From positions 14,543,709-14,607,708 of the forward strand of contig NC_135565.1 in the NCBI RefSeq assembly GCF_964340395.1: DNA of 64,000 nucleotides, written 5' to 3'. This DNA is from Glandiceps talaboti. Lineage: Eukaryota > Hemichordata > Enteropneusta > Spengelidae. Position 1 is the first letter of the stretch. Each line of letters starts with the position of its first letter. A model generated the notes under the pieces. The model ran no database searches. It was not told where the DNA came from and saw only the letters and a list, made by a program, of their open reading frames with translations. Below, in pieces: positions 26,647-39,055 of the stretch. Both the position numbers and the translations under genes were made by a program.

Positions 26647-28679
26647 TGAAGCAATGGATTTTTATTGGTGGCCCCCCCTACAAAAACTGGTATAAATTAT
26701 CTGGCCCCCCCTAAGACTTCTTGTTTTTATTTCATGGCCCCCCCTGAAACCACTAACAAAAATACGCATAGATGAAACACAGATACAGCAACACATAGAT
26801 TTGCCAGCAGTTGCTACATGTATTAACTTATTCCATATTTATACTTACTTCAGAATTGAACCAGTGCACAAAGTTGTTGAATCATGGACACTCATAAAAT
26901 CACAAATAAAGACTATTATTAGTTAAATTGGCTGACAGGATGTCTACTTACAACTGAGGGGTGACAGAATAGACTACTGGTCTGGCTACACTTTTTCTTG
27001 GATTTTAAGCCCATCACTGACATAAATAAATTAGCAAATAAATGAACAAGTAAATATATATATATTACTTATTTATCACAGGTTTGGAAAAAATAGTGCA
27101 AAATTGCACCATGAGGAAACTTTTTTCCATGTGAACATATTCAAATTTTAGGATTAATTTGCAGTGGTTGGTCACACAATCATTTATTATTAATTTAAAC
27201 ACTTCATAAATTACACATTTTAGAAACATTTTTAATTGCAGTGCAAATGGAAAACATGTTATTTAAGATTGAAATACATATTAAGACCCTTCCTATATTA
27301 TAGTATTCATATTATCTCTACGCAAAATATAAAACACTTCTGGACTATATTTCAAGAGACTTTAGTAAACTGATGCTGGGGGGGGGGGGGGGGCGCAGTA
27401 CATGTATCACTTCAAAGGGTTGAATAATAGTTTTATGAATGCATGGCTTGTTATGAATACATTCCTCACCCAGCACCTGTGAATAATTTTGTGTTTAATT
27501 CAAACTCACAAAAGCTATCATATAATACTTGAACCCTACCATGGTGATAGAATGAAAATTTATTGAAACCCATTACAATATTGGTGAGCTCTATATGGAA
27601 TTTATTAGGGATTCATGTATACAAAATGGCTCAAAGTGCAGTTACTGTTCCACTACAGATTGGGTATCACCATCTATGGACAGTATACCACATTCTATGC
27701 CAGATATGCACAACCCAGGTCATTATATGGATGTGTTTGAAACACCAAACACAAATCGAACTGTTGATGACTACCAACCACGCGCTAACTTAAAAAAGCT
27801 CTATGTTTCAAAACAATTAAATGATGAAGCTGCTATTTCTCGTTTTGCTGAGAAATATATTGTCAGTGTGAACAGTGTTAAAAACTACATTGAACATTTG
27901 AGAAATTTGGAGAGGATGAAAAACATTAGATCCAGACATCGGTTAGAGGTACAGAAGACAAGAGAAAACAAGAATTATAATGACTATGACTGGTTGCAGT
28001 TATTCATAAGTGGAACTCTAGAAAAACTGAACGTAAAAGAGCTAGATAAATATCTAGACAAGCATAAATTGCCAAAATATAGAAAATTAAAAGGAGAAAA
28101 AGTAGACATAATATCAACGCACATACTTGGAACACCTGAATTTAGGTCAAGAAAAGTGACTGCAAATGAACTTCAAACTACAACTACAGACATCAGTGAT
28201 ACAAATAGTAGTGACTCTGAAAGTGAAAATGCTATAATAGGTGTTATAGACAGTGATGATTGTTTTTCTGATAACTCTGAAACTTCAAGCATGGCTGATA
28301 TCTCAGACAGTGATTGTGATGAAACAAGTCCTACACAATTTCATGGGAAAGTTACCTTGAGAAGTGTCAAAGTCGCCGGTCAATTTTTGTTTCACTGAAT
28401 ACAAATATTGTGATTTAATAGGTTTGTGCACTGTTTTATCATCAATCCATGTTAAATGCTACTTCTGTAGGACATTGTGCACAGTCAAGTGTTGGGTTTT
28501 GCCTATATTTTATTTTATATACATATCTGGCACTTGTCCATCCTGACATTCAGGTTTAGGTTGTTTTAACAGATAGTGAAATTTTTGTTTAGCCCCCCCT
28601 AATTTTTCTTGAGAAAAATTGGTGGCCCCCCCTGAAAATCCTCCGGCCCCCCCCCTGGAAGTTAAAACTGTACACTCCC
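26600..28679 (+). mobile_element. 2,080-bp TIR transposon inserted in TRIM-C exon 1
   Basis: The left end GGGAGTGTACATTTTTAATT and the right end inverse (AGTTAAAACTGTACACTCCC) form imperfect TIRs of about 45 bp, continuing through CCAGGGGG and GGCCGGAGGATTT. TAA flanks both sides (26597-26599 and 28680-28682). Removing the element with one TAA gives the uninterrupted sequence seen in TRIM-A and TRIM-B. A TWA-type 3-bp duplication and GGG ends resemble PIF/Harbinger, but no DDE transposase is seen, so assignment is tentative. Subterminal GGCCCCCCCT words repeat near 26,670, 26,702, 26,738, 28,592 and 28,623, possible transposase-binding sites. A G17 run lies near 27,378. It encodes one protein (27,595-28,398). 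Confidence 0.9.
27595..28398 (+). CDS. Transposon-encoded protein with SAP-like motif, function unassigned
   Basis: 267 aa from the first ATG; the frame is open back to 27556, so a spliced upstream exon is possible. It is not a recognised transposase. An N-terminal part has a short Cys pair (C15-x2-C18). Residues 66-115 are helical and basic (LKKLYVSKQLNDEAAISRFAEKY region). Residues 116-140 lead into YNDYDWLQLF. Residues 142-177 resemble a SAP DNA-binding helix pair (KLNVKELDKYL then KLKGEKVDIISTHI). Residues 198-245 are an acidic Ser/Asp tract. This layout could be the DNA-binding C-terminal part of a larger element protein whose catalytic part is missing. It lies on the same strand as the interrupted TRIM gene. 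Confidence 0.6.
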   Translation: MEFIRDSCIQNGSKCSYCSTTDWVSPSMDSIPHSMPDMHNPGHYMDVFETPNTNRTVDDYQPRANLKKLYVSKQLNDEAAISRFAEKYIVSVNSVKNYIEHLRNLERMKNIRSRHRLEVQKTRENKNYNDYDWLQLFISGTLEKLNVKELDKYLDKHKLPKYRKLKGEKVDIISTHILGTPEFRSRKVTANELQTTTTDISDTNSSDSESENAIIGVIDSDDCFSDNSETSSMADISDSDCDETSPTQFHGKVTLRSVKVAGQFLFH

Positions 28680-29990
28680 TAAACGAATTACTTGAAATGT
28701 TCGACAAGCGAGACAGTGGTCCCACAGAGTCGATGAAGTGTGAAGCATGCCAACAGAGTGAGAGTGTGAAGCACTGTGTTGAATGTAACGTTGGTATTTG
28801 TTCTCATTGTGTCCTGTCACATAGTCGCTTCCCTCTAACTAGGTCACACACCCTGATCACCCTAGAAGAATACGCGGCAGCTAAGTCAGATGACCCTGCT
28901 TCAGTACAACCTCCAGTATACTGCACTCTGCACCCAGATTACAAGGTTGAATTCTACTGTGATAAATGCGACTCTGCAATCTGTCTGAAGTGCACTGCAC
29001 TCAATCACCGTGGCCATGATTACCGATGTGTCAAAGAGGCAGCCAAGCAATACATCGAACATTTGTCTGTCATGGTTGACAAAGTGAAAGTAAAGGAAAC
29101 AGAAGCTAATGACAGCAAACTGGCAGTGAAGGAAGTAACAGAATCACTGGACGAATGCTATCAGACAGAGGGAAAGAAAACGAAAGAACACACCAAGACG
29201 ACAATAGACAAAATAACTTCTATGATACAACAAAACTGTGTCTCACTTCTGACAAAGATGAAAGATGAGTATGATGGCAGAAAAGTGAACTTAAATGCGC
29301 AGATGAAACAACTGGAAGTAACAGAGAACGATCTATCAAACGCGAGAGAGTATGCTGAGAACTTGATGCGTTATGGCAATGCTGCACAGGTGATGTCTGC
29401 TAAGAAAGGAGTGTCAGCTCAGATGGAAGAATTACTTAAAGTAGAGACAAGGACAGATCCCACAGAGAATGAGTACATGGAGTTCCAACCATGTGATGAC
29501 TTCTGTAAAGAAAAGGTAGTGGGGAAGCTCATCAAAAATAAAACTGACAGTGAACTGTCCAAGACGACTATCCCTGGACCTACGAGCTGTGAGAGAAAAG
29601 GTATGTACATTGATGTCACCATGGGAGTACAATCTGTATTTTCCTTGTCTGTGACAATTGAGATGATGTAACAATGTTATCTCTATGAAAAAAGAGAAAG
29701 TAAATGTAAGGGATGGAAAGGATGGACAAATGCGGATTTGTGAAATTGAAAATAAACAAAACATTTATGACTTGTGTGTTATAGTCGTCTCTCAATTATT
29801 TTGTTTAAAAGTAATAATTTTATATCTTTTCCAGAAGATGCTTCAAGAAAACATGAGTCTAGACTAGAAATGGAATCTACTAGTACAGAGGGGAGTACGT
29901 CAGAATCGTCTACATCCACTGTCAGTCTCTCTTCTGAGGAAGAGGAAGAGGAACTTTCAAAAGCATCGTATGATAGCAAAGGTGAGAGAG

Positions 29991-30127
<137 letters not shown>

Positions 30128-30472
30128 AATGAATTACGACAGTTATAAAGACCAGGACATCTAGGAAGTCAAGAAGTTCAATGTTCATTACTGAGTTGAA
30201 CTCATAATTTATTTGATCTATCAATTGCAAGCTGACTGACATTTTGGAGTCACTGTCTGAAAATCGTTGTATAATTGACAGCTTTAACCACATTAGCGTT
30301 TTGATACATTTTGTCTTGTTGAGGCAAGGACAACTTTTCTCAAACATAGATCTTTCTTTGTGATATTTACTAAGTATATATCGTATACAAATGAATCTGT
30401 GATACATCTTGTCATATAATATACATATGATGCTTCTAAAAAAATGTTTCTGATAACATGACTTCAGAATAT

Positions 30473-30560
30473 AGGGTAGGTAGGTCGGACTTTTAATTTA
30501 TTTTTTCCCTATTTTTTTGTTGAGAAATTGCTTCGACCCAAAGCCAAGTCCCCAGATAGT
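30473..30560 (+). repeat. Dispersed T-rich repeat, second copy
   Basis: AGGGTAGGTAGGTCGGA followed by a T-rich tract, as at 3,636. A reversed partial copy (AACTGACCGACCAACCGACC) lies at about 53,600-53,650. Class unknown. Confidence 0.35.
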
Positions 30561-30950
30561 TCTTGGTCACAATCTTTCTGTGATAGTTTGATGAGATGTA
30601 ATCCTCGTAGTCATATAAAAATGAAGACAGTTATATGTAAAGGAGGATGAACACAATATACAGACTGTATTGTATAAATTCAGCTTACATTCTTGAAAGA
30701 TTTGATTTCTCCGGAATGGGATTTAAAAAACAACAACAATTGATTAAAGAATTTTGACAAGAAAATGTAGGGAAAAATACCAGTAAAGTCTCACCATTTC
30801 CCTTTTTTGAATGTATAAAAATGTTTAGGCTGACTTGTCAGACAGGACCAATTGTACAGGTAATGCTATATAAAGAATTTGCACACACTGTTCAGGAGTT
30901 TGTAGATCAATTAAGTAGTAGAAAACCTGATGTCATATTTTGCAGTTCGT

Positions 30951-31020
30951 GTGTATGTATGTATGTATGTATGTATGTATGTATGTATGTATGTATGTAT
31001 GTATGTATGTGTGTGTGTGC
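30951..31020 (+). repeat. (GTAT)n microsatellite
   Basis: About 14 GTAT units ending in a short GT run, within TRIM-C intron. Confidence 0.95.
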
Positions 31021-31875
31021 ATGCGTGCGTGTGTATGTCAGTATATATGTTCGTGTCGCGTGCGTGTCTTTCCAATGTCCTTCGAATACATATTTATTAA
31101 TCAGAAGGAGATGACGTGAACTAATTAGATACTGAACAGAATTTGTTGAATCATTTGCATATAAGTTTTCAACTTGTGTTTGAATATGATTTTCTTGAAT
31201 TCGACTTTTTATGTACAATGTGTGATACCTCTGGATTATTTATGACTATGATTGCAAAATCGTTTTTTTTCTCTTATCTTTTAAAAAAATATTCTTTTTT
31301 TTTTTACATGATTTGTTTATTTTCTTAGAAAAGCAAAATAAGTACACCTTTTTACATTAATAGTTTTTGAACTTTTGTTCACAAATCGTTGATGTTAGCA
31401 GCATTATAACAATGTTTGGAACTATACGTCATAGTTAGATTAAATTTGAACAGTGCCCTCTATGTTCAATATCAACTATAAAGCGTGCTTTTGTTTTTAT
31501 ACTCCCCTAAAAAAAGAAGTTTTAATATTTCTATAAAATAGCTGCTTAGTTGTTCCTCCTTACACAACAAGGAATTCAAATATTTTGTAGTTACTGGGCA
31601 AAAATTCCTACATGTCAAGCTAGACATGCCCACACATTACCTGTACATGTAACCCCTCCCCCCCCTACACCTTCTCTCTCTCTGAGTTAAACGCTGATTA
31701 TGTGATACAATTTGTTTTTAGGGTCACATTGTTTTATGCCATACTAATTTTGATTGTGTTTCCTATAATCAGAGAACCTGTCCAAAGCTGAGACTTAAAC
31801 TACAAAAGATACCACAGGTCAAGGAGCTAGAAGGAAGGAAGGTTTGTTGATGATCATCATCTATACAAACACACT

Positions 31876-31878
<3 letters not shown>

Positions 31879-31962
<84 letters not shown>
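31879..31962 (+). repeat. (TA)n microsatellite
   Basis: About 42 TA units within TRIM-C intron. Confidence 0.97.
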
Positions 31963-31964
<2 letters not shown>

Positions 31965-32469
31965 AGAGACATACACACCTACACATATGAACATACACAC
32001 ACAGCTATACACACACAAACAAACAAACACATTCACACAATTCGTCCAGCTTTTAATATTTATTCAGATATTGTTTATTTAAATATCTCCATGAAATAAA
32101 GACTGAAAGATACATGTTATTCTTCTCTATCAGTACTTCACAACAATGACTGTACTACTCTAGCAGATAAATATTGTACAGATTACATGAAAGAAATACT
32201 GATAAAACTACATATATACATTATGTCGTCTGTATTCAGATGCTGATATATTTTGTTGTATTCCTTTAAAAAAAAACTTCTGAAATATATATTCATTTAT
32301 ACTAATTATGTACACATATAAAACCCATAACATGTAATATGATAATCCACATGTACAATGGGTCAATGCACATTTTCTGTTCTATACACATGATACAGAA
32401 TGCATGTTACACACAAGGAATAACAAATACTTACTTCAGGTCCAACTACTATTAACAATATGCTGTATT

Positions 32470-35400
32470 GCAGGCCTAGTGCATATAGAGAATACAATGA
32501 TGTTTAGTTGGTACATTAATCTCACCTTACACTGCAGGCCTAATGTAGAGAATACAATAGTCTATAGTTGGTACATTAATCTCACCTTTTTACACTCTAT
32601 TGTAGGCCTAATGCATATAGAGAATACAATAGTCTATAGTTGGTACATTAATCTCACCTTACACTCTATTGCAGGCCTAATGCATATAGAGAATACAATA
32701 GTCTATAGTTGGTACATTAATCTCACCTTACACTCTATTGTAGGCCTAATGCATATAGAGAATACAATAGTCTATAGTTGGTACATTAATCTCACCTTAC
32801 ACTCTATTGCAGGCCTAATGCATATAGAGAATACAATAGTCTATAGTTGGTACATTAATCTCACCTTACACTGCAGGCCTAATGCATATAGAGAATACAA
32901 TAGTGTTTAGTTGGTACATTAATCTCACCTTATACACTCTATTACAGGCCTAATGCATATAGAGAATACAATAGTCTATAGTTGGTACATTAATCTCACC
33001 TTATACTCTATTGCAGGCCTAATTCATATAGAGAATACAATAGTCCATAGTTGGTACATTAATCTCACCTTACACTCTATTGCAGGCCTAATGCATATAG
33101 AGAATACAATAGTCCATAGTTGGTACATTAATCTCACCTTACACTCTATTGTAGGCCTAATGCATATAGAGAATACAATAGTGTTTAGTTGGTACATTAA
33201 TCTCACCTTACACTCTATTGCAGGCCTAATGCATATAGAGAATATAATAATCTATAGTTGGTACATTATTCTCACCTTACACTCTATTACAGGCCTAATG
33301 CATATAGAGAATACAATAGTCTATAGTTGGTACATTAATCTCACCTTACACTCTATTGTAGGCCTAATGCATATAGAGAATACAATAGTGTTTAGTTGGT
33401 ACATTAATCTCACCTTACACTCTATTGCAGGCCTAATGCATATAGAGAATACAATAGTGTATAGTTGGTACATTAATCTCACCTTACACTCTATTGCAGG
33501 CCTAATTCATATAGAGAATACAATAATCTATAGTTGGTACATTATTCTCACCTTACACTCTATTACAGGCCTAATGCATATAGAGAATACAATAGTCTAT
33601 AGTTGGTACATTAATCTCACCTTACACTCTATTGTAGGCCTAATGCATATAGAGAATACAATAGTCTATAGTTGGTACATTAATCTCACCTTACACTCTA
33701 TTGCAGGCCTAATGCATATAGAGAATACAATAGTCTATAGTTGGTACATTAATCTCACCTTACACTCTATTGCAGGCCTAATGCATATAGAGAATACAAT
33801 AGTGTTTAGTTGGTACATTAATCTCACCTTACACTCTATTGCAGGCCTAATGCATATAGAGAATACAATAGTCTATAGTTGGTACATTAATCTCACCTTA
33901 CACTCTATTGCAGGCCTAATGCATATAGAGAATACAATAGTCTATAGTTGGTACATTAATCTCACCTTACACTCTATTGCAGGCCTAATTCATATAGAGA
34001 ATACAATAGTGTTTAGTTGGTACATTAATCTCACCTTACACTCTATTGCAGGCCTAATGCATATAGAGAATACAATAGTCTATAGTTGGTACATTAATCT
34101 CACCTTACACTGCAGGCCTAATGCATATAGAGAATACAATAGTGTTTAGTTGGTACATTAATCTCACCTTATACACTCTATTACAGGCCTAATGCATATA
34201 GAGAATACAATAGTCTATAGTTGGTACATTAATCTCACCTTATACTCTATTGCAGGCCTAATTCATATAGAGAATACAATAGTCCATAGTTGGTACATTA
34301 ATCTCACCTTACACTCTATTGCAGGCCTAATGCATATAGAGAATACAATAGTCTATAGTTGGTACATTAATCTCACCTTACACTCTATTACAGGCCTAAT
34401 GCATATAGAGAATACAATAGTCTATAGTTGGTACATTAATCTCACCTTACACTCTATTGTAGGCCTAATGCATATAGAGAATACAATAGTCTATAGTTGG
34501 TACATTAATCTCACCTTATACTCTATTGCAGGCCTAATGCATATAGAGAATACAATAGTGTTTAGTTGGTACATTAATCTCACCTTACACTCTATTGTAG
34601 GCCTAATGCATATAGAGAATACAATAGTCTATAGTTGGTACATTAATCTCACCTTACACTCTATTACAGGCCTAATGCATATAGAGAATACAATAGTCTA
34701 TAGTTGGTACATTAATCTCACCTTACACTCTATTGTAGGCCTAATGCATATAGAGAATACAATAGTCTATAGTTGGTACATTAATCTCACCTTATACTCT
34801 ATTGCAGGCCTAATGCATATAGAGAATACAATAGTGTTTAGTTGGTACATTAATCTCACCTTACACTCTATTGTAGGCCTAATGCATATAGAGAATACAA
34901 TAGTCTATAGTTGGTACATTAATCTCACCTTACACTCTATTGCAGGCCTAATGCATATAGAGAATACAATAGTCTATAGTTGGTACATTAATCTCACCTT
35001 ACACTCTATTGCAGGCCTAATTCATATAGAGAATACAATAGTGTTTAGTTGGTACATTAATCTCACCTTACACTCTATTGCAGGCCTAATGCATATAGAG
35101 AATACAATAGTCTATAGTTCCTACATTAATCTCACCTTACACTCTATTGCAGGCCTAATATGGAGAATACAATAGTCTTTAGTTGGTACATTAATCTCAC
35201 CTTACGCTCTCTCCTTGTAGGTAAACAAGTCACTGGTTTAAGTGTCCGAGACACAAAGAAAACTTTTGGTGGTGGTAAGGTCGCATATCGTGACCCTGAA
35301 GGGGTCTATAGTTGGTACATTAATCTCACCTTACACTCTATTGCAGGACTAATGCATATAGAGAATACAATAGTCTATAGTTCCTACATTAATCTCACCT

Positions 35401-35483
35401 TACACTCTATTGCAGGCCTAATATGGAGAATACAATAGTCTTTAGTTGGTACATTAATCTCACCTTACGCTCTCTCCTTGTAG
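32470..35483 (+). repeat. 69-bp minisatellite derived from a TRIM-C 3' splice site
   Basis: About 39 tandem units of 69 bp. Each contains GGTACATTAATCTCACCTTA, CACTCTATTGCAG and then GCCTAATGCATATAGAGAAT. The final, diverged unit ends CTCTCTCCTTGTAG and is the real acceptor of the linker exon, so the array is a multiplication of the last 66-69 nt of the intron. Nearly every unit keeps a pyrimidine-rich stretch with AG. Short variants at about 32,872 and 34,112 begin the same run of units about 1,240 bp apart, which shows a higher-order duplication. Because 69 is divisible by 3, one frame stays open for hundreds of codons; I do not take this as protein. Confidence 0.95.
35221..35301 (+). pseudogene. 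Truncated duplicate of the TRIM-C linker exon
   Basis: After an intact CTCCTTGTAG acceptor, 81 bp match the exon at 35484-35582 with few changes (SVRDTKK in place of SVQNTEK). It then breaks off at GACCCTGAAG and joins minisatellite sequence without a splice donor. The duplication period is 263 bp. If used as an acceptor, the frame runs on through two repeat units to a stop before 35,440. Confidence 0.85.
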
Positions 35484-37715
35484 GTAAACAAGTCACTGGT
35501 TTAAGTGTCCAAAACACAGAGAAAACTTTTGGTGGTGGTAAGGTCACATACCGTGACCCTGAAGAGGAAAAATTTGACAAACGTAGGTATTTGATGACAA
35601 CAAGAATTGTATGGAGTAAAAAAAACATGACCAAAATACTTATTGGTACAAAAATATAGTCAAATAACTCTCACTAATGTGTTGTCTTGGCAAGACTTCG
35701 AAGTCAGACCTGATTCAAATTATAGCAAGTCTGAGTACTAATCCGTCAAGCACTAATTAGGTTATGGGGATCCATGGATAATACTAGAATTAAAGTGACA
35801 TGGACTGCAACTTCTAAGTATTTTTCGTCATTTTTGTTTCCAAATAAATGGTGACGTATTTTACCATTCACTGTCACTTGTTTAATGACTAGTAATCACT
35901 GACAAAACTTCTACCGTATTAACTATTGTGATACTGTATTCTCATAGTATATCATTAATAAAATGACATCCTTTTTTTCTTAGAAATTAGAGTACAGTAA
36001 TAATATAAATAAAATTCACAAATAAAATGAAAATAATCTAACAATTCCATTTAAACAGTTTGACCTGTTCATGTAAATAAAATGCCATGGTCCAGTTATC
36101 AGAAAGACAAAAGATTTCACAGTTTGGCCACTAGGAGTGCTGTTTAGAAACTGTTTCAACTACTTATCTGTATTTCCAGTAGATCACAGAAAATCAGTAG
36201 ATTGCATTAAAAACTGAAATAAAATCAAGTAAATTGATCAAGTAAGGTTTGTTTGCCACGGTATTCAAAAGTGTTTACTATAAATGAAAATTGTACATGG
36301 TCATTGGTTTGACCTGATGCTGACAATGATACTTGTTGAATCACATTCACCTAGAAGTGAGTTCAGAAACTTAGATAAGTCTCACGCCACCTTGTCTTAT
36401 AGTGGAGGAAAAATGTTTGTGAGCTAGAATTTTCATTCAATTCCTTAAATTACTTTGTTGAAACATCAATTTTAGTACGGTAACACTCTTTGAATCTACA
36501 ATCATAAAATCTTGCATCGAGAATCTAAATCTAAAATTCACAAATAAAATGGAATAAAAAAAATTCAACAACTCCATTTAATAGCCAAGTGTTTGGACAT
36601 TTCATAACAATAACCAAGTTCTCAATAGACTTGAATGTCAATTGTTAGATATACCACATATTTGTGTAATATGTGATGTGTGTTAGGATTTGTATCACTG
36701 CATAGTTTTGTATCCATGGTTACAGTATCTCTTTTTGGAGGATATATTGGCTCTGAAAAGAACCATTTGGTTTGTGTACCTTCAGGTACATTGTTTTATT
36801 CATGTACTACTGTATCAGTAGAAAGGTACTTGGTCTGCTGTATCAGTAGAAAGGTACTTGGTCTGCTGAGCTCTGGATACAGTGGGTACCTGGAGATAAC
36901 TTGTTGATTCAGTGCTGATCAAATCTTCTAACTTGCCAACTGTAGGGATCTGAAAATATAGAGACAGATAGAAAATAACTAATGAATACATGTGAATACT
37001 CAATGATAAATACCAGTTGTGTGTTTGGCATCCAATACGTTTGAGTTGACTAACAAAATCTAATAATGATGTAGAGGTAACCTCCAAGAATCATAAAGTT
37101 ACTAAATTTGACTACGATAACCTATGGTTACTATGACAACCGCATTGAATAAATCAAGAATTGTACTCCAAGACAAACTAAAAAATCAATTTCAAACTGT
37201 TTCATGATCACTTGTAAATGCCTAATTTGTTTATTTTCAAAAATGACAATTATTATTGATAAGTCCAGCTTTGGCTTTTTCATGATTTCATAAATTTATA
37301 GTTATTTTAGCAGAGTATTCCTTTTTTTTGCAGCAACAACAGTACTACAAAGAATTTCGTAAAAAAAATATCTTTAAAATTAAAGTTTCGATTTTTTTAC
37401 ACAACCCACAATTAAGATGACTTTACAATATAATTTTCACCAATATTGGGGGAAATGTGTTGCCATGACAACCTGTCTTTCATAAATTGATAACAGGGAC
37501 AAGTACATAATTTTTTTCTTGAAATAACTATATTCAGATATCCAGATACAATAGAAATCATGAATTTTCACAAAAAACATTTAAAAGCCAAGTGGTTGCC
37601 ATGGTAACTTGTGAATACATGTGATGATTTCAGTAAATTTACTTTCTACTGACACAGCTTTGTTACCTTGGTGATAATATTTTTGAACAATTTCTTTTTA
37701 CAGCCTTGAAAATGT

Positions 37716-38130
37716 TAGTCTGGTCCCCTGCCCCCTTTCTACCGCTGCTGGCGCTACACTCACGAAAGGAGTCAGGTATGGGCCACTTAATGCATGGCTG
37801 TGATTGGCCATTACTATCGAGTGTGCTAATTGGTCAAAAAGTTTATTGACAAAAAAAAAAAAAAATTAAGCGAAGTCCGTCACTCCCACAAACTACACAT
37901 GTTGCTGTGTTTATTTTCACTGGGTTTTACTGACAGTGACAGCCATGTTGCTACGACTCACCAAATTGAACTTTACGCGTATACGAGCGTCTGTACTGTT
38001 GATTGGCTAGTGATGTCACGTGGTAGTCCGACATTTTTGTCAAGATCCTGACAAAAATGGTGGCCCATACCTGACTCCTTTCGTGAGTGTAGCGCCAGCA
38101 GCGGTAGAAAGGGGGCAGGGGACCAGACTA
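37716..38130. mobile_element. 415-bp MITE with 71-bp perfect TIRs and 9-bp target duplication
   Basis: 37716-37786 (starting TAGTCTGGTCCCCTGCCCCC) is the exact inverse of 38060-38130. TGAAAATGT flanks both ends (37707-37715 and 38131-38139). A 9-bp duplication with long TIRs is typical of the Mutator superfamily; no transposase is encoded. It lies in the last TRIM-C intron, about 70 bp before the propeller exon. Identical TIRs suggest a young insertion. Confidence 0.92.
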
Positions 38131-39049
38131 TGAAAATGTCACTTCTGGTGTCAATGCTCTTATAGTCTGCTGAGTGACCTTTGACCTTTTCTTTGTTTAC
38201 AGGTAGATGGTCTCTAACCCAGACAATACAATTCAATGGTGTGCAAGGAGTGACCATAAATCACAATGGTCAAGTGGTCATTGCTGTCTCAAATAGTGTT
38301 TTGATATTGAACTCACATTATCAAGTTGACTCTGAGATTAGATTTGATGGTAAATTTACCAAAGAATTCAAGCCACAGGATGTTGCTATGACAACAAACA
38401 GTCAATATTTCATAACTGACACTAATAATAAACAAATTATTATTTATCAACAAACTTCTAAGAATATTCAAACATTATGTCAAAATGATGAGATATCTCC
38501 CTATAACATTGCACTTATGAATAATTACTTTGTAGTAACAGACGAGGAGAGGAAGAAGGTGGTAAAATACACTATGAAAGGTCAAAGGGTAGCAGAGGTC
38601 AAAGGTCAAGGTCAGAAAGGACAAATCATTAACCCTTGGGGTGTTGTTGTCAATTCTGTCAATAATGTCCTTGTGTCTGACCTGGGTAGTGGTGGTAGGG
38701 GTGTTGGTAGTATCAAAGTATACAATGACCAACTACACTTTCTATTCTCATTGGTTGATGGTCTGTACTCACCCTATGGGCTAAGTGTAGATTTATGGGA
38801 TAATGTTTATAGTATTCGGCGCAGGTCATTTAGGTGGCCACTTGGGTGGTACATTGTGAAATATACAAAGAATGGAGAAGAAGTTGAAGTAGTTAGAGAT
38901 AACCTAGACTGGGGTTACATTGCTGTTTGTAAGCATCACAATGATCCTAGGATTATAGTTTCACTGCCAGACTCCTACCGTATCAAAGTCTACACCAAAT
39001 AAAGAAATCTACTCTACACTACGGGTAGTACGGTGTACATTTTACAAGA

Positions 39050-39055
39050 AATAAA
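39050..39055 (+). terminator. Candidate poly(A) signal of TRIM-C
   Basis: AATAAA 48 nt after the propeller-exon stop codon. Confidence 0.45.

Noticed and set aside
28619-28682. Extension of the TRIM-C B-box frame upstream through the transposon end
   Set aside because: It begins with TTG inside the right TIR; it is read-through of element sequence, not a coding exon.
32404-35175. Very long open frames (up to 398 aa) of a 23-residue repeat, HIENTIVYSWYINLTLHSIAG
   Set aside because: The unit is 69 bp, divisible by three and lacking stops in one frame. It is an intron-end minisatellite with no conserved coding signal, and unit changes do not favour synonymous sites.
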